From Romanomermis culicivorax (lineage: Eukaryota; Nematoda; Enoplea; Mermithida; Mermithidae), in the NCBI GenBank assembly GCA_963922205.1, contig CAWUHX010000418.1, forward strand, positions 62,001-126,000: 64,000 bases of DNA. Reading direction: 5' to 3'. Below are positions 23,470-32,814 of this stretch, piece by piece (the first letter of the stretch is position 1; each line of letters begins with the position of its first letter). Under the pieces are notes generated by a model. It did not search any database, was not told the origin of the DNA, and worked only from the letters and a program-made list of their open reading frames with translations. A program made the translations under genes and the position numbers.

Positions 23470-25594
23470 ACGCGGGCAGGGTCTATGGTCGTCCGGGAAC
23501 TAAATTTCGGGATCACGATGACCACACATTGTTGTCATAGCAACATTGTCAAACTCGGGTGTTATACATCAAAGTGGGTTGGTAGTGACGGACACTTTCA
23601 AATTTTTAGCAAACTTTTAAAGTTTACTAACACGAAATAATAAATTGTCCTGTTAATAGCATTATTGTCGTCATTAGGTAATCTTTCCTTTCGCTTCCTT
23701 TAGAGCAGGATGAAAGAAAAAAGAGTGACAACTGCAGCCCATAAATCAAGTGTTTTCGTCGTCGTTGCAACAAAACTTGCACTTTTAAGCTTGCTCACTA
23801 TTCTTGAAAGAGTCGATTTTTACTATTTGCGATACTCCTATTCCTGTTGCTCATGGCCCTCTAAAACTCATTTCTTTTTATACAATTTATTTTAAAAAAT
23901 TGATTAATTTCGATGCTAATTTACTGCCATTATAGAGCCTTACGTTCATTCATTAAATTTTTCATATTATCGTCGGTTTTCGCCGGTTTGGTGAGCTAGA
24001 AAGAAAATTTGACTACGAGGAATCTGAAAAATAAAATTCATGATTGCTGTTGAAATCTACAATTTTGAATATCTTCCAGAGCATAACTAGACGAAACTTT
24101 AGACGTTCCTGATAAACTAATTTTTAGAATAGGTGCGATCGGAATCTGATACCATGCATCAGCGAGATGATATTTATTCTGAATTTTCACTTGCTGTGAC
24201 ACCCCAAACTGAGTTACACTAGTTATATTTTGTCCGTGAGCCTTCCTTCAGCAGAAATTTGCATAAATGTCTAAAATCTTGAAAGTTTGCCCATACTTGA
24301 TCTAAGCAAAAAATATTCTAGCCACATTAGTCTGTTTCTCATGAAATGCTCTCAAAAAATGAATCTCGAACTTTTAGCATTTTCCACCAGGCTGTACGTC
24401 ACATGGAACTGAAAATCTGTAAATCTCAAATTTTTTGAGTGAAAAATTCTACAGTAAAAGCTTCATGTACAGTCATGTCACATCATGTTTGTGTCATTTT
24501 TTATTTTAGCAGCACTTTATCAAAAACAGACTATAGGTAGAATCTGCTGATATCAAAAAAGTACTTCTTAGGGTGATAGAAAAACCTACGCAAATTCCAA
24601 ATGACTTAGGCTTAGGCTTAGGCTTATAGTCTGTTTTTTATAAAATGCTCCCAAATATAAAAGTGACAAAAATCAGTACTGTTATTAAAATCGTTTACAT
24701 TGAGCTCTCACTTTAAAATTTTTCATTGGAAAAATTGTTAAAGGTTAGTTCACTATGCTCATAAATTTTCAGTCCTATATGATATATTGTTCATCAGCAA
24801 ATCGTGAAAAAATCAAATAGTACTTGCTTTCCACTTTCATTATTTAGAAGCATTTCAAGAAAAACGGACCATAGGTTTGAGTATAGGCATAGGTTTAGGC
24901 TTGGGCTTATGGTTAGGCTTAGGCTTAGGCTTAGGCTTAGGCTTAGGCTTAGGCTTAGGCTTAGGCTTAGGCTTAGGCTTAGGCTTAGGCTTAGGCTTAG
25001 GCTCTTCAGAAAGTAGTTATGGTTAGTTGATCAAGCATAGGGCCATCATTTCAGATTTTTCGACTGTATGTTTTGCCATTAAATATGCTCTAGTAGTTGC
25101 TAAGATTTCAAGAATCCTACCGTAAAACCTTCGAGTAAGCTAGTTCGAATTTAAACCGATTGTAAGTCTCAAAAGTAGTGAAGCAGTTGTTTCTAAAGTG
25201 AGTAGGATGCTTGGAGGATAAAAAGATTGGTTTACTGTAGAAATCTTTGTGTTGGAATTTTTTGTCAATAGAATGTGCATCATTGTCACAACATATATAA
25301 AATCATATCATGTTCTTGGTGTTGAAATGGATAGTTTCTGGCGTAGGAACGCCCGCATGAATCATATCTTTTTTACGTCAAATGTCAAGTATTGCGGACT
25401 TCTTCAGTATAATTTGGAATCAATTGTCCTCATGTTCTGAACCGAGCAGATATTTTCGTGCACTGGCCATTAACGTCTGGAATCCCCCTGTCCTCTTGCT
25501 GACGTCACGGGGCATAGCTCATGGAAATTTTGGCCACTCATCAAACACTACTTCTACAGTACACCACAATTTTTTGAACCAACTTTTCCTCCAG
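23470..25594. other. Intergenic region between two divergently oriented genes
   Basis: The region between the start of the RPGRIP1L gene (minus) and the first recognised exon of the plus-strand cysteine-rich gene. It should hold both promoters and the missing 5' exon(s) of the latter. The frame at 23710-23895 has a hydrophobic stretch (VFVVVATKLALLSLLTIL) that could be a signal peptide exon, but I cannot join it in phase with confidence. Telomere-like repeats lie at 24602-24628 and 24873-25002. Confidence 0.5.
24873..25002 (+). repeat. Interstitial telomere-type repeat (TTAGGC)n
   Basis: Positions 24913-25002 are 15 perfect TTAGGC units. They are preceded by about 40 bases of degenerate units (TTTAGGC, TTGGGC, TTATGG). 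TTAGGC is the nematode telomere unit. Three more units lie at 24605-24622. The tract is non-coding, although one frame reads as an Arg-Leu repeat. Confidence 0.97.
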
Positions 25595-26218
25595 GTTAAA
25601 GCTATCAGTCTCGACGACTATCTTTTGCCGGTGGCCAATGAGCGACAAGTCCGCGACACCGCCGGCAAGACGTGCCAACTGCGCGACGCTTGTCGTTTGG
25701 TTCGACGACGACCGGCGCCCGTGGCCACGAACGACGATCAAGCCGACTACAGCGGTTCGGGCGACGGCGCCGTGGCTGTAGATTCGTTCGATTTAGGTTA
25801 CGATGTTAGCGATTTCGTAAGACAAATTTCCGCCGACAACCAAACTTACGAAACGTTTTCGGCCGAAATGTGCGCCTGCCCGGATGGATCCGAATGTCCG
25901 AACGGCACGGCCAGCGTCGAAAACGACGACGCCGAAAAAACCATTGCTTTGGAGAAGGACTTATTTTTGAAATTTTGTCGCCCTATTCGGGACATTATGA
26001 AAACGTGCGCGGATTTTCGACGGCCGGTCGTCCGTTTGTTCCGGAAAGTTTCGGTCGGGAAATCGGGCGACGACGTTAGGGAGGAGGTGGAGTCTTACGT
26101 CAAAGTTCAAACGTGGTGTTCGTGCCCGAGTGGGCATTACGCCAAGTCGACTAAACAAGATTTTTGGATGAACACTAATCAATTGGTCTCCGCTTACAAG
26201 TGCAATTTTTTCAAATGA
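25595..26218 (+). CDS. Unrecognised cysteine-rich protein, terminal exon
   Basis: A phase-0 exon after a good acceptor (TTTTCCTCCAG) encodes 207 residues and a TAA-type 3' region with AATAAA at 26271, 53 bases past the stop. I do not recognise the family. Visible features are about ten cysteines in paired motifs: C-x5-C near the start, then CACP-x4-CP, C-x9-C, CSCP and a final YKC seven residues from the end. There is an acidic, glycine-rich middle. Base composition is far richer in G and C than the flanks, which supports real coding. CxCP pairs with no transmembrane segment suggest a secreted, disulfide-bonded protein. The first exon(s), including any signal peptide, were not found, so the start is unknown. 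Confidence 0.65.
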   Translation, partial: VKAISLDDYLLPVANERQVRDTAGKTCQLRDACRLVRRRPAPVATNDDQADYSGSGDGAVAVDSFDLGYDVSDFVRQISADNQTYETFSAEMCACPDGSECPNGTASVENDDAEKTIALEKDLFLKFCRPIRDIMKTCADFRRPVVRLFRKVSVGKSGDDVREEVESYVKVQTWCSCPSGHYAKSTKQDFWMNTNQLVSAYKCNFFK

Positions 26219-26568
26219 ACTTGCTGACGTCAAATTTTTCTAAAAATAGAAGTGTACGTTTGTAATGGCGAATAAATTTTACACCTTCATTTTTCGCATG
26301 CCTTCTCATGCCTTTAGAGAGAAGAGGAAAAAGATGATTAATTAGCATATCTTGGCTAACCAGCTGACTAATTTGACTAAAAATGCCTCGCTTTTCTTCC
26401 CTCTACTTTCCTCCTAAATTTTAGGTCTTTGGATCCAATCGAGCGTTCTTATCATTTTAGAACATTCTTCTTTCGGCTATGAATAATAATTTGAGCGTCA
26501 ATGATAACAATGATTAGTCAACATTTATTAGTTCTATGTGTTGTAATTTTCGATCGCCAAACTTACAG

Positions 26569-28527
26569 TAATGATCATATTTTGTGTAATCGGATGAATA
26601 TCGACGATTGTCAACATCAAATCGAGAAAAAAATTTCGTCGTCTGAATTGGTAGTCAGCAGTGAGTAAAGTGATTTTTTCACACATAATCTTGGAAAAAA
26701 GATTCGTGATTTCATCTTTTCTAGAATTTTTCATAGGTCGATAAAGTATAATTGCGCAAAAAAGATACTGACTCAGGATAGAGGTTTTTATTTATTAGTT
26801 ATTATTGGTTTATTTTATTTTACTTTATTAGTTATACATTTGTTTATCTATTTTATTTATTATTTATTTTATATTTTAAATTTTTATATATTATTTTTAT
26901 TTTTATTTCGTTATTATTATTATATATTTATTTATTCAGGATATAGGTTTTAAGTTTACTTCATTTATTATTATTTTTTATTTATTTATTTTGTTTTTAT
27001 TATTTATCTATTTATTTTTAACCTCTGAAAAGAATGAAATATAGTCGCATTGATATCTTCAATAGTTCGTTCTGATGATTCCAAATATATCTAGGACGAA
27101 CAAGATATTTCTTCGATAAAGACAAGAATCGAATTTGTTTCGAGCCGATCTGTGCTTACTGTAATAACAACAGGTTTTTTTCTTTTCTTCTTTTCTAGCG
27201 AAATCAACTATAGACGACGATGATCTAAGGCTTCTAGAAATTGAGAACGAAGCACCCCGTAAGCCACCTTGCACTTCAGAAAGTTCTACTACCGGGATAA
27301 CCTTCTTTGTTTTTACCATTCAGCTATGTCGAATCTAGAAAATTTGATCATCAACTACGTATCGGACTACATTCCTATCGTTGGTCAAACTTTGAAAGTT
27401 CCAAGTATAGATATAAATTCAGGCTCATACTAAGGCTTCGACTGGTCACTGAACTGTAAATTGAGAGCTTACAGTATATTCCCAATGCGAAAATTCGTAG
27501 AAAAATTTCGATCATTGGCCAGTTGTATTTCATCAAATTACTGTAGACTGATCAAAGATTGTTCAATAGATAGCCTGTCTACTTTATTTTTTACTTTGAC
27601 CCTTAACATTCTGTCAAGGGTCGAATCGACCCAATATTGCTTTTTTGGAATTTCTGAGTACTTTTGTCTATGAAAACTGTTGTTTATCCACTTTAGCGAT
27701 TATAACCACATCTGTGGAGAGGGCGACTGCACCAGCCGAATTCCTTGGTGAAATCTACCTCGGACGCGAAAAATTAAAAAAAAAACTGAAAAAAACCCGA
27801 AAAAAATTCAGCGTCGGGCAAAAATTTAAATTTTATGGCGCTCATTACAGTATGCCAAATACAATCTTCAGCTTCTCTCGAAGCGCAAAACCTTGCGAAT
27901 CGAATAAAAATAATGAAACTGTTTTTTATCGTGAATTGAATGAGATACGCTGCATTTACCGAGGCTATATATTTCTACTACGCTGTATATATAGGACGTT
28001 AATGGTTAAAATTCGATACCTATAACTAGAGTATACCATGAGCTATGCTTATTTATAGTGAACATTTCTGAACTACAATTGTCAATTCTGACAATCGTCA
28101 GCAAGTAGTGTTTCCGGAAAGATTTTCAACTTAATGAAAATTTGAATACTGTAATTAGAAATTGCAGAACATTTCATACCAAATTTTGCACCTTTATGCT
28201 AATTTTTCAGGTCAAGTGTTGCCGGCGCCCAAATTTTTCAACAAAGCTTTGGGCATGTCGCACCCGTGTTGCCTATGTTGCCGAAATATGATGAGCCATT
28301 GCCGAAAAATCGGCAAATCGTCGTGCGACGAACAAGTACAAATTTGTTGCCGTCAGTCTAGGCGTCGCAGGCGTCATCGGAAGACGTCGGCTGCGGCAAC
28401 GGCGTTGTCGTCGTTGCTGATCGATTTGGCGGCAAAAATGCCGGCGGCCGAGAATTTCGACAAAATTAGTCCAGCGGACGCGAGTTTGGAGAATAGCCAC
28501 AGTGATCAAGAGTGGTCCGAGCGATAA
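26569..28527 (+). CDS. Unrecognised small cysteine- and arginine-rich protein (3 exons, 5' end missing)
   Basis: Three exons join in phase: 26569-26660, 27199-27258 and 28211-28527, with a stop at 28525-28527. The visible product is about 155 residues: a leading CNRMNIDDC motif, an acidic link (IDDDDLRLLEIENEAP), then HPCCLCC, C-x7-C, ICC and a run of arginines (RQSRRRRRHRK), and a Ser/Asp-rich tail. The last exon is GC-rich against AT-rich introns. I do not recognise the family; paired cysteines and a basic run could fit a processed secreted factor, but that is a guess. The first intron is AT-rich and low in complexity; the second contains MITE copy B. It starts about 350 bp after the previous gene and in the same direction. 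Confidence 0.5.
26780..27030. repeat. AT-rich low-complexity tract (TTTATTTA type)
   Basis: About 250 bases consist almost only of T and A in TTATTTATTTTA-like words. It lies in the first visible intron of the small cysteine-rich gene. Confidence 0.85.
27600..28006 (+). mobile_element. MITE-like element, family with CCCTTAACGTCCTG ends (copy B, shortened)
   Basis: It begins CCCTTAACATTCTG followed by GGGTCGAATCGACCC and ends AGGACGTTAATGG, matching copies A and C. At about 407 bp it lacks roughly 170 bp of the middle. It sits in an intron of the small cysteine-rich gene. Confidence 0.75.
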
Positions 28528-28660
28528 AAATTTGGGTTATACTGTCATCTGGAACTTCGGGTTACTGTAGTTTTATGTAAAATTGGTTGTAGCAGTATGC
28601 TACAGTAAAAAGTCATTGTACGATAGATGTGTTGAGGCAACCGGTTCCCATTAAAAGTTA

Positions 28661-28736
28661 GGCTCGATCCAGGACTTGAACCCCCGGGACCTTGTGGCTA
28701 CTGACCGCACACTCTAACCAACTGAGCTAACCGAGC
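28661..28736 (-). tRNA. tRNA-like locus, unit 1 of the tandem pair
   Basis: 76 bases on the minus strand start GCTCGGTTAGCTCAGTTGG and end with a matching ATCGAGC acceptor strand, a 7-bp stem with one G-U. The A box (TTAGCTCAGTTGG) and B box (GGTTCAAGTCC) are good. The anticodon stem has one mismatch and the loop reads TCAGTAG, so position 33 is C and the apparent anticodon AGT (Thr). It is probably a tRNA-derived repeat. Confidence 0.55.
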
Positions 28737-28878
28737 AACGAGAAAAGCGCGCTCAAATTGCAACAATTCGTAGTTGAGGTGGTTGCTGTGACCACTCTCA
28801 GCATCCTTCGCCATCGAGTTTGAGGGACCGTCAAGGGCCAACAGTGTTAAGGCAACCTGTTCCCAGCAGTAAAAGTTA

Positions 28879-28952
28879 GGCTTGGTCTAGGAATTGAACC
28901 CAGGACCTTGCGACTAGCATCCGCGCACTCTAACCAACTGAGTCAACCGAGC
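28879..28952 (-). tRNA. tRNA-like locus, unit 2 of the tandem pair
   Basis: 74 bases on the minus strand start GCTCGGTTGACTCAGTTGG, with the B box GGTTCAATTCC. The acceptor stem has one mismatch and the anticodon arm does not fold cleanly. It is more degenerate than unit 1. Confidence 0.5.
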
Positions 28953-29098
28953 AACGGGAAAGGCATGCTCAAATTGCAACAATTCGTAGTTGATGAGGTG
29001 GTTGCTGTGACCACTCACTCCTCAAGTCTGATAATTTCCGAAAAGTACTGTATATCATATCATGAAATTTTATTCATTAATAACCCATTCGCAAATTC

Positions 29099-30934
29099 TC
29101 AATAGGATTCATAAAAACCAGATGGAAAATTTTTGATCTTAAAATCAGGCGGCAACGAAGAAGTTTCGTCCAGTTTAGCCACTATTTTGTAGACGGACTT
29201 TTTCCAGGATGAAGATTCCGAATCTCGACCTGTACTCACAGCTTGGATGAAATGGTCCAATGTGGTGTTCATCATTTTTCGGAAATTTTCTGGAGGCTGC
29301 AAAAATTGCAGTACGTTTTTAGAATTCAGATCTACTGTAGAAATTGATCATTTTACCTTGAAACGTTTGTATCTATTATAATGGCTGCAGATATTTTGAT
29401 ACAGTTCCAAAGTACTACTTTCATTGACTGACTGACAACGTGCGTGTCTTTCTATTCGTGTATAGAAAAATTCCCTAAAAATTACAGTAAAACAATCACT
29501 GTATCGAAAAAAAATTCACAGTAACCTGAAATTCGAAAACCATTTGACCAATTGGGCTGTGTTTTTCTTGTCGAACGAAACGTCCGGGAAATAAGATTTG
29601 AGTAGTGAGCTGGCCGGATATCGAACGTAGAAGAACATCAACTTTGCCTTCCTCAAGTGTAGGGTTGATAGCTTGCCAGCGCTGTATGGGAAAAAAGCGG
29701 AGAATATTCTTCTGTAAATTGGAATTTGTGAAATATGTACTGGTGGGTCGTAGTTATGCTAAAGTTTGCATATAATGTGATCTATAGTGTTTTCAGACTA
29801 TGTCCTCAAAAAAACAGAACTATCAAAATTTAGTCAATAACTTTAACTGTATATTTCTCTGTTAAAAATGAAGATACAACATTTTGAATTATATTTTTAA
29901 ATATACCTCAACGAGATCTGTAGACAGATACCTAATTTGCTGTGTTTTGAACAAAACAGTTCCTGTTCACCAAACATAGAAATGCATTGAAGAACTTGAA
30001 TGAAGAAGGAAGTGGAGGTTGTCTGAAGTGTGGTGTAGGCCAAGCTTTGATAACACAAGTATACTAGCCCGTGAAAGCAACACCTTCAAGAGAAAAATTA
30101 GGGAGATAATAGAAATGGAAGTAGCAGGTTCCAGCCATGTAGAAACAAAAAGCATTGAAATAGGCCACACATGGAATGGAACCTTCTTGAGGAAGTTCCT
30201 TAGGGGACGCAACGGCCCAACAGCATAGAAAATCTAACTAGGCAAACATTGACCCTGATGGCCCAGTGGTTACAATTCTCGACTCACTATCTCAAAATTC
30301 AGGGATCAAACCACAGTGCAAGCAAGGATTTATTAAAAATTATTCTAATTGTCATAGCCTGGAGAAAGTAGTCGGTACAACTACCAAAAGGTTGAAAAGT
30401 CGTCGCTGACCACTGTATTACTGTGTGTTATATTGTGTTATTCTAATAAAAGTGTTTCACATTTTGATATGATTGTAAGGCCAATAGTAGCCAACACAGT
30501 CCCATGTTTCACACATGGAAACTTTACCATTTCGGATAACATGCAGTTTCAACCAAAAATTCCTTGCTGTTCATTAAGCTGATAGGCCTCTCTATACGCG
30601 GCACAAATGGCGGGAAAATTGAGCTGGTGTTGGGTATTACGGGCCGGCAGCACAAATTTTGACCCGCTGCCGCCAAGGGACAACCCAACGAGCCGCAATA
30701 ATAATTCATGGCTAACATTTTTTTGGTGTAAATTTCGACGAATTTGTGGAAATTCGAATCTTTCATTGTGAAGAAATTTTTGATAAAAAAAGACAATTCG
30801 GATGACGGCGGTTGAAGAATATATTGCGGCGAAATCCATGCTTGTGAAATGGAATCATTGCCCGACGATGGATTGGTATTTCTTACTTTGCAAACGGTGG
30901 AATCTGTTGGAGAAGTTCCACAGATCCTCTTCAT
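29099..30934 (-). CDS. pros-1: Prospero/PROX homeodomain transcription factor, 3' part
   Basis: Exons: 30934-30887, 30840-30528, 29681-29526, 29474-29357, 29296-29099 (stop 29099-29101), all in phase. The last three encode the whole Prospero homeodomain plus Prospero domain. [34 protein letters not shown] and SNFREFFY match PROX1/Prospero ([23 protein letters not shown]). [10 protein letters not shown] and [14 protein letters not shown] match the C-terminal Prospero domain, so the protein ends at the usual place. The two upstream exons encode a poorly conserved region with CGSLGCPL and LCCRPV motifs; their link rests on phase and good splice sites. In C. elegans, pros-1 controls glial gene expression and remodelling. 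The start is not identified; a foldback element begins 35 bp upstream of the first exon. Confidence 0.92.
30254..30445 (+). repeat. Probable tRNA-derived SINE
   Basis: GATGGCCCAGTGGTTACAAT contains a good A box, and about 40 bases later AGGGATCAAACC resembles a B box, the layout of a tRNA-type promoter. A body of about 120 bases follows, ending in GTGTTATATTGTGTTATTCT. It lies in the Prospero intron between exons 30840-30528 and 29681-29526. Confidence 0.5.
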
Positions 30935-30968
30935 CTAGAGAAATATTCGTATTTTATGAACACAAGCA

Positions 30969-31391
30969 GTTATACGGGATACCCCTGTACAAAAGATACA
31001 TATGCATGAAAGTTCGCCGCCTTAGCTATATGGGACGATACAGGGGCTGCAGAAAGTACAGCTGGATTACTCAAATTCATGTAATGTGTGGGGCGATACC
31101 GGGGGTGTAGAAAGTACGCTCCAGGCTTCGACGTGTAAAATTCAACTTCCACGTAGAAAGTACGCTCGAAGCTTCAACCCGTAAAATTCGACTTCCATGT
31201 AAAAAGTATGCTTGAAGCTTCAATGGTAAAATTCGACCTGAATGTTCCTTGGCCGACTTGGATGTTGAAATTGATGATGCAATGTCTCTCGGAAAAAATT
31301 TAAAAGACTCCTGAGGGTCATAGAAGCTAACGATTTAACGGTTTAACTCATTTTTTTCAAAATTTTCAAATAAAAATTTTGTTTGGGACAC

Positions 31392-31429
<38 letters not shown>

Positions 31430-32045
31430 GGACACGTTTTTTGATGATTCCCTACGCTTAAGCATTGTTTTCAGGACACGTTTTTCACTGTTTCGGGACA
31501 CAATTTTCCATGGGTTTTGTAAGAAACGTGTCCCGAAAACAATTCTTATGGAATCATCAAAAAATGTGTCCCGAATACGTAAAAAATGTGACTGGAACTA
31601 AATTTTTTTTGTTAAAATTTTTTAAAAATATGAGTAAAACCGTTAGATCGTTAGATTCTATGACCCTCAGGCGTTATTTTTTTAATTTTTTTGAGAGACA
31701 TTGTGTCATCATTTTTAACATACAAGTCGGTCGAGGAACATTGAGGTCGAATTTTACCTGCTAAAGTTTCGGGCGCAATTCTATATGGAAGTTGAATTCT
31801 GCACGTTGAAGCTACGGGCATACTTTCTACACCCTCTGTTTTGCCTTACTCGCTTAATGAAATTCAGATTGTATTACATTGTTGACCATACTTTCTACAT
31901 CGCCCCACATGTTATATGAGTTTGAGTCGTGGGCTATATTTTCGTTAGCCCCTGTATCACCCCACACAGTTAAGGCCGCAAAATTTCATGTATATGTTTT
32001 GTACAGGGGTATCTTTTGTCTACTCCTTGTACGGGCCCGTATAAC
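30969..32045. mobile_element. Foldback (long inverted repeat) element, about 1.08 kb
   Basis: It starts GTTATACGGG and ends CCCGTATAAC. Arms of about 400 bp are imperfect reverse complements, for example CCTGAGGGTCATAGAAGCTAA near 31310 against TAGATTCTATGACCCTCAGG near 31650, and TACCCCTGTACAAAAGATAC at 30980 against TTTTGTACAGGGGTATCTTT at 31998. The right arm carries about 23 extra bases near its end. The centre has a second nested inversion built on GACACGTTTTT and ATGATTCC, plus a (TA)n run at about 31399-31427. No transposase. Confidence 0.88.
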
Positions 32046-32814
32046 TACAAACACATGCTTAAATCACAATTTTCATATGAATATTAGATTCCGAAATCAT
32101 TTCTTGAACCTCAATCAACCATGGAATCAATAAAATTCCATCTTTTTGACGATTTCTGTAGCAATTAACTGCAGTAGCTGTTCTTGCTCAAGTTTTTTAC
32201 AGTCATGAGATTTCAAGATATTTTTCGAAAACTGAAACGTGAAACACGATATCCCAACATTTCTACCAGGATTGAGTGTCTTTTCACCAAATCATTCATA
32301 CGAAACACAGTCAGGAATGTCAGATCCTCGCATCGTGTTTACACCTAATTTGCATAATTCAACATATTTAATGATAGAACAACTCAAGTATGTGTTAGAG
32401 CAAAACTATGGATTAAAAAAATGATTTTCCTTTGAGAAAAGCTTACACAAGTTTTTTGCTCGGGTTCCATATTGGATAATTCGAGCCGTATAAAATCATA
32501 CCAGACACCAAGAATAAATTCACCAAAGAAGTAGTTTTTGTTTTTTCACTGTGAATGTCAAACAACCGTCTTAAAAATATATATATTTCACTTTGCTACG
32601 AAGTGTTTTTTAATGAATAAATTATTCAAACACCGGCAAGGAAATTTTTAATTCCGAAAAAACCTGTCAACATTGCACATTATAGCCTACATTTTTCTAA
32701 CTATATGTTGAAAAAGAGGATTAAAACATATACCAGAAGGCTCGTAGAGACAGTCCTTCTCGAAACAGGGTGCTTAAAAATTTTTGATCATTATATTATC
32801 GACAGTAAGACTTT

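Larger units (their letters stand above)
28629..29022 (-). repeat. Two tandem units of a tRNA-derived repeat
   Basis: Two units of about 218 and 174 bp share a tRNA-like part and the same flanks. On the plus strand these are GGCAACC.GTTCCCA before it and GCTCAAATTGCAACAATT plus GGTGGTTGCTGTGACCACTC after it. The tRNA parts are 28661-28736 and 28879-28952. Shared non-tRNA flanks point to a duplicated SINE-like or tRNA-plus-flank unit, not two independent tRNA genes. Confidence 0.8.
28528..29098. other. Gap between convergent genes, filled by the tRNA-derived tandem repeat
   Basis: Convergent 3' ends: the small cysteine-rich gene (plus) stops at 28527 and the Prospero gene (minus) stops at 29099. 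Apart from the tandem tRNA-derived units, nothing else was recognised. Confidence 0.6.

Noticed and set aside
24804..25016. Open frame with a long Arg-Leu repeat
   Set aside because: It is the translation of the (TTAGGC)n tract and not a gene.
28661..28952. Two working tRNA genes
   Set aside because: The anticodon arms are degenerate and both copies share long non-tRNA flanks, which points to a repeat unit.
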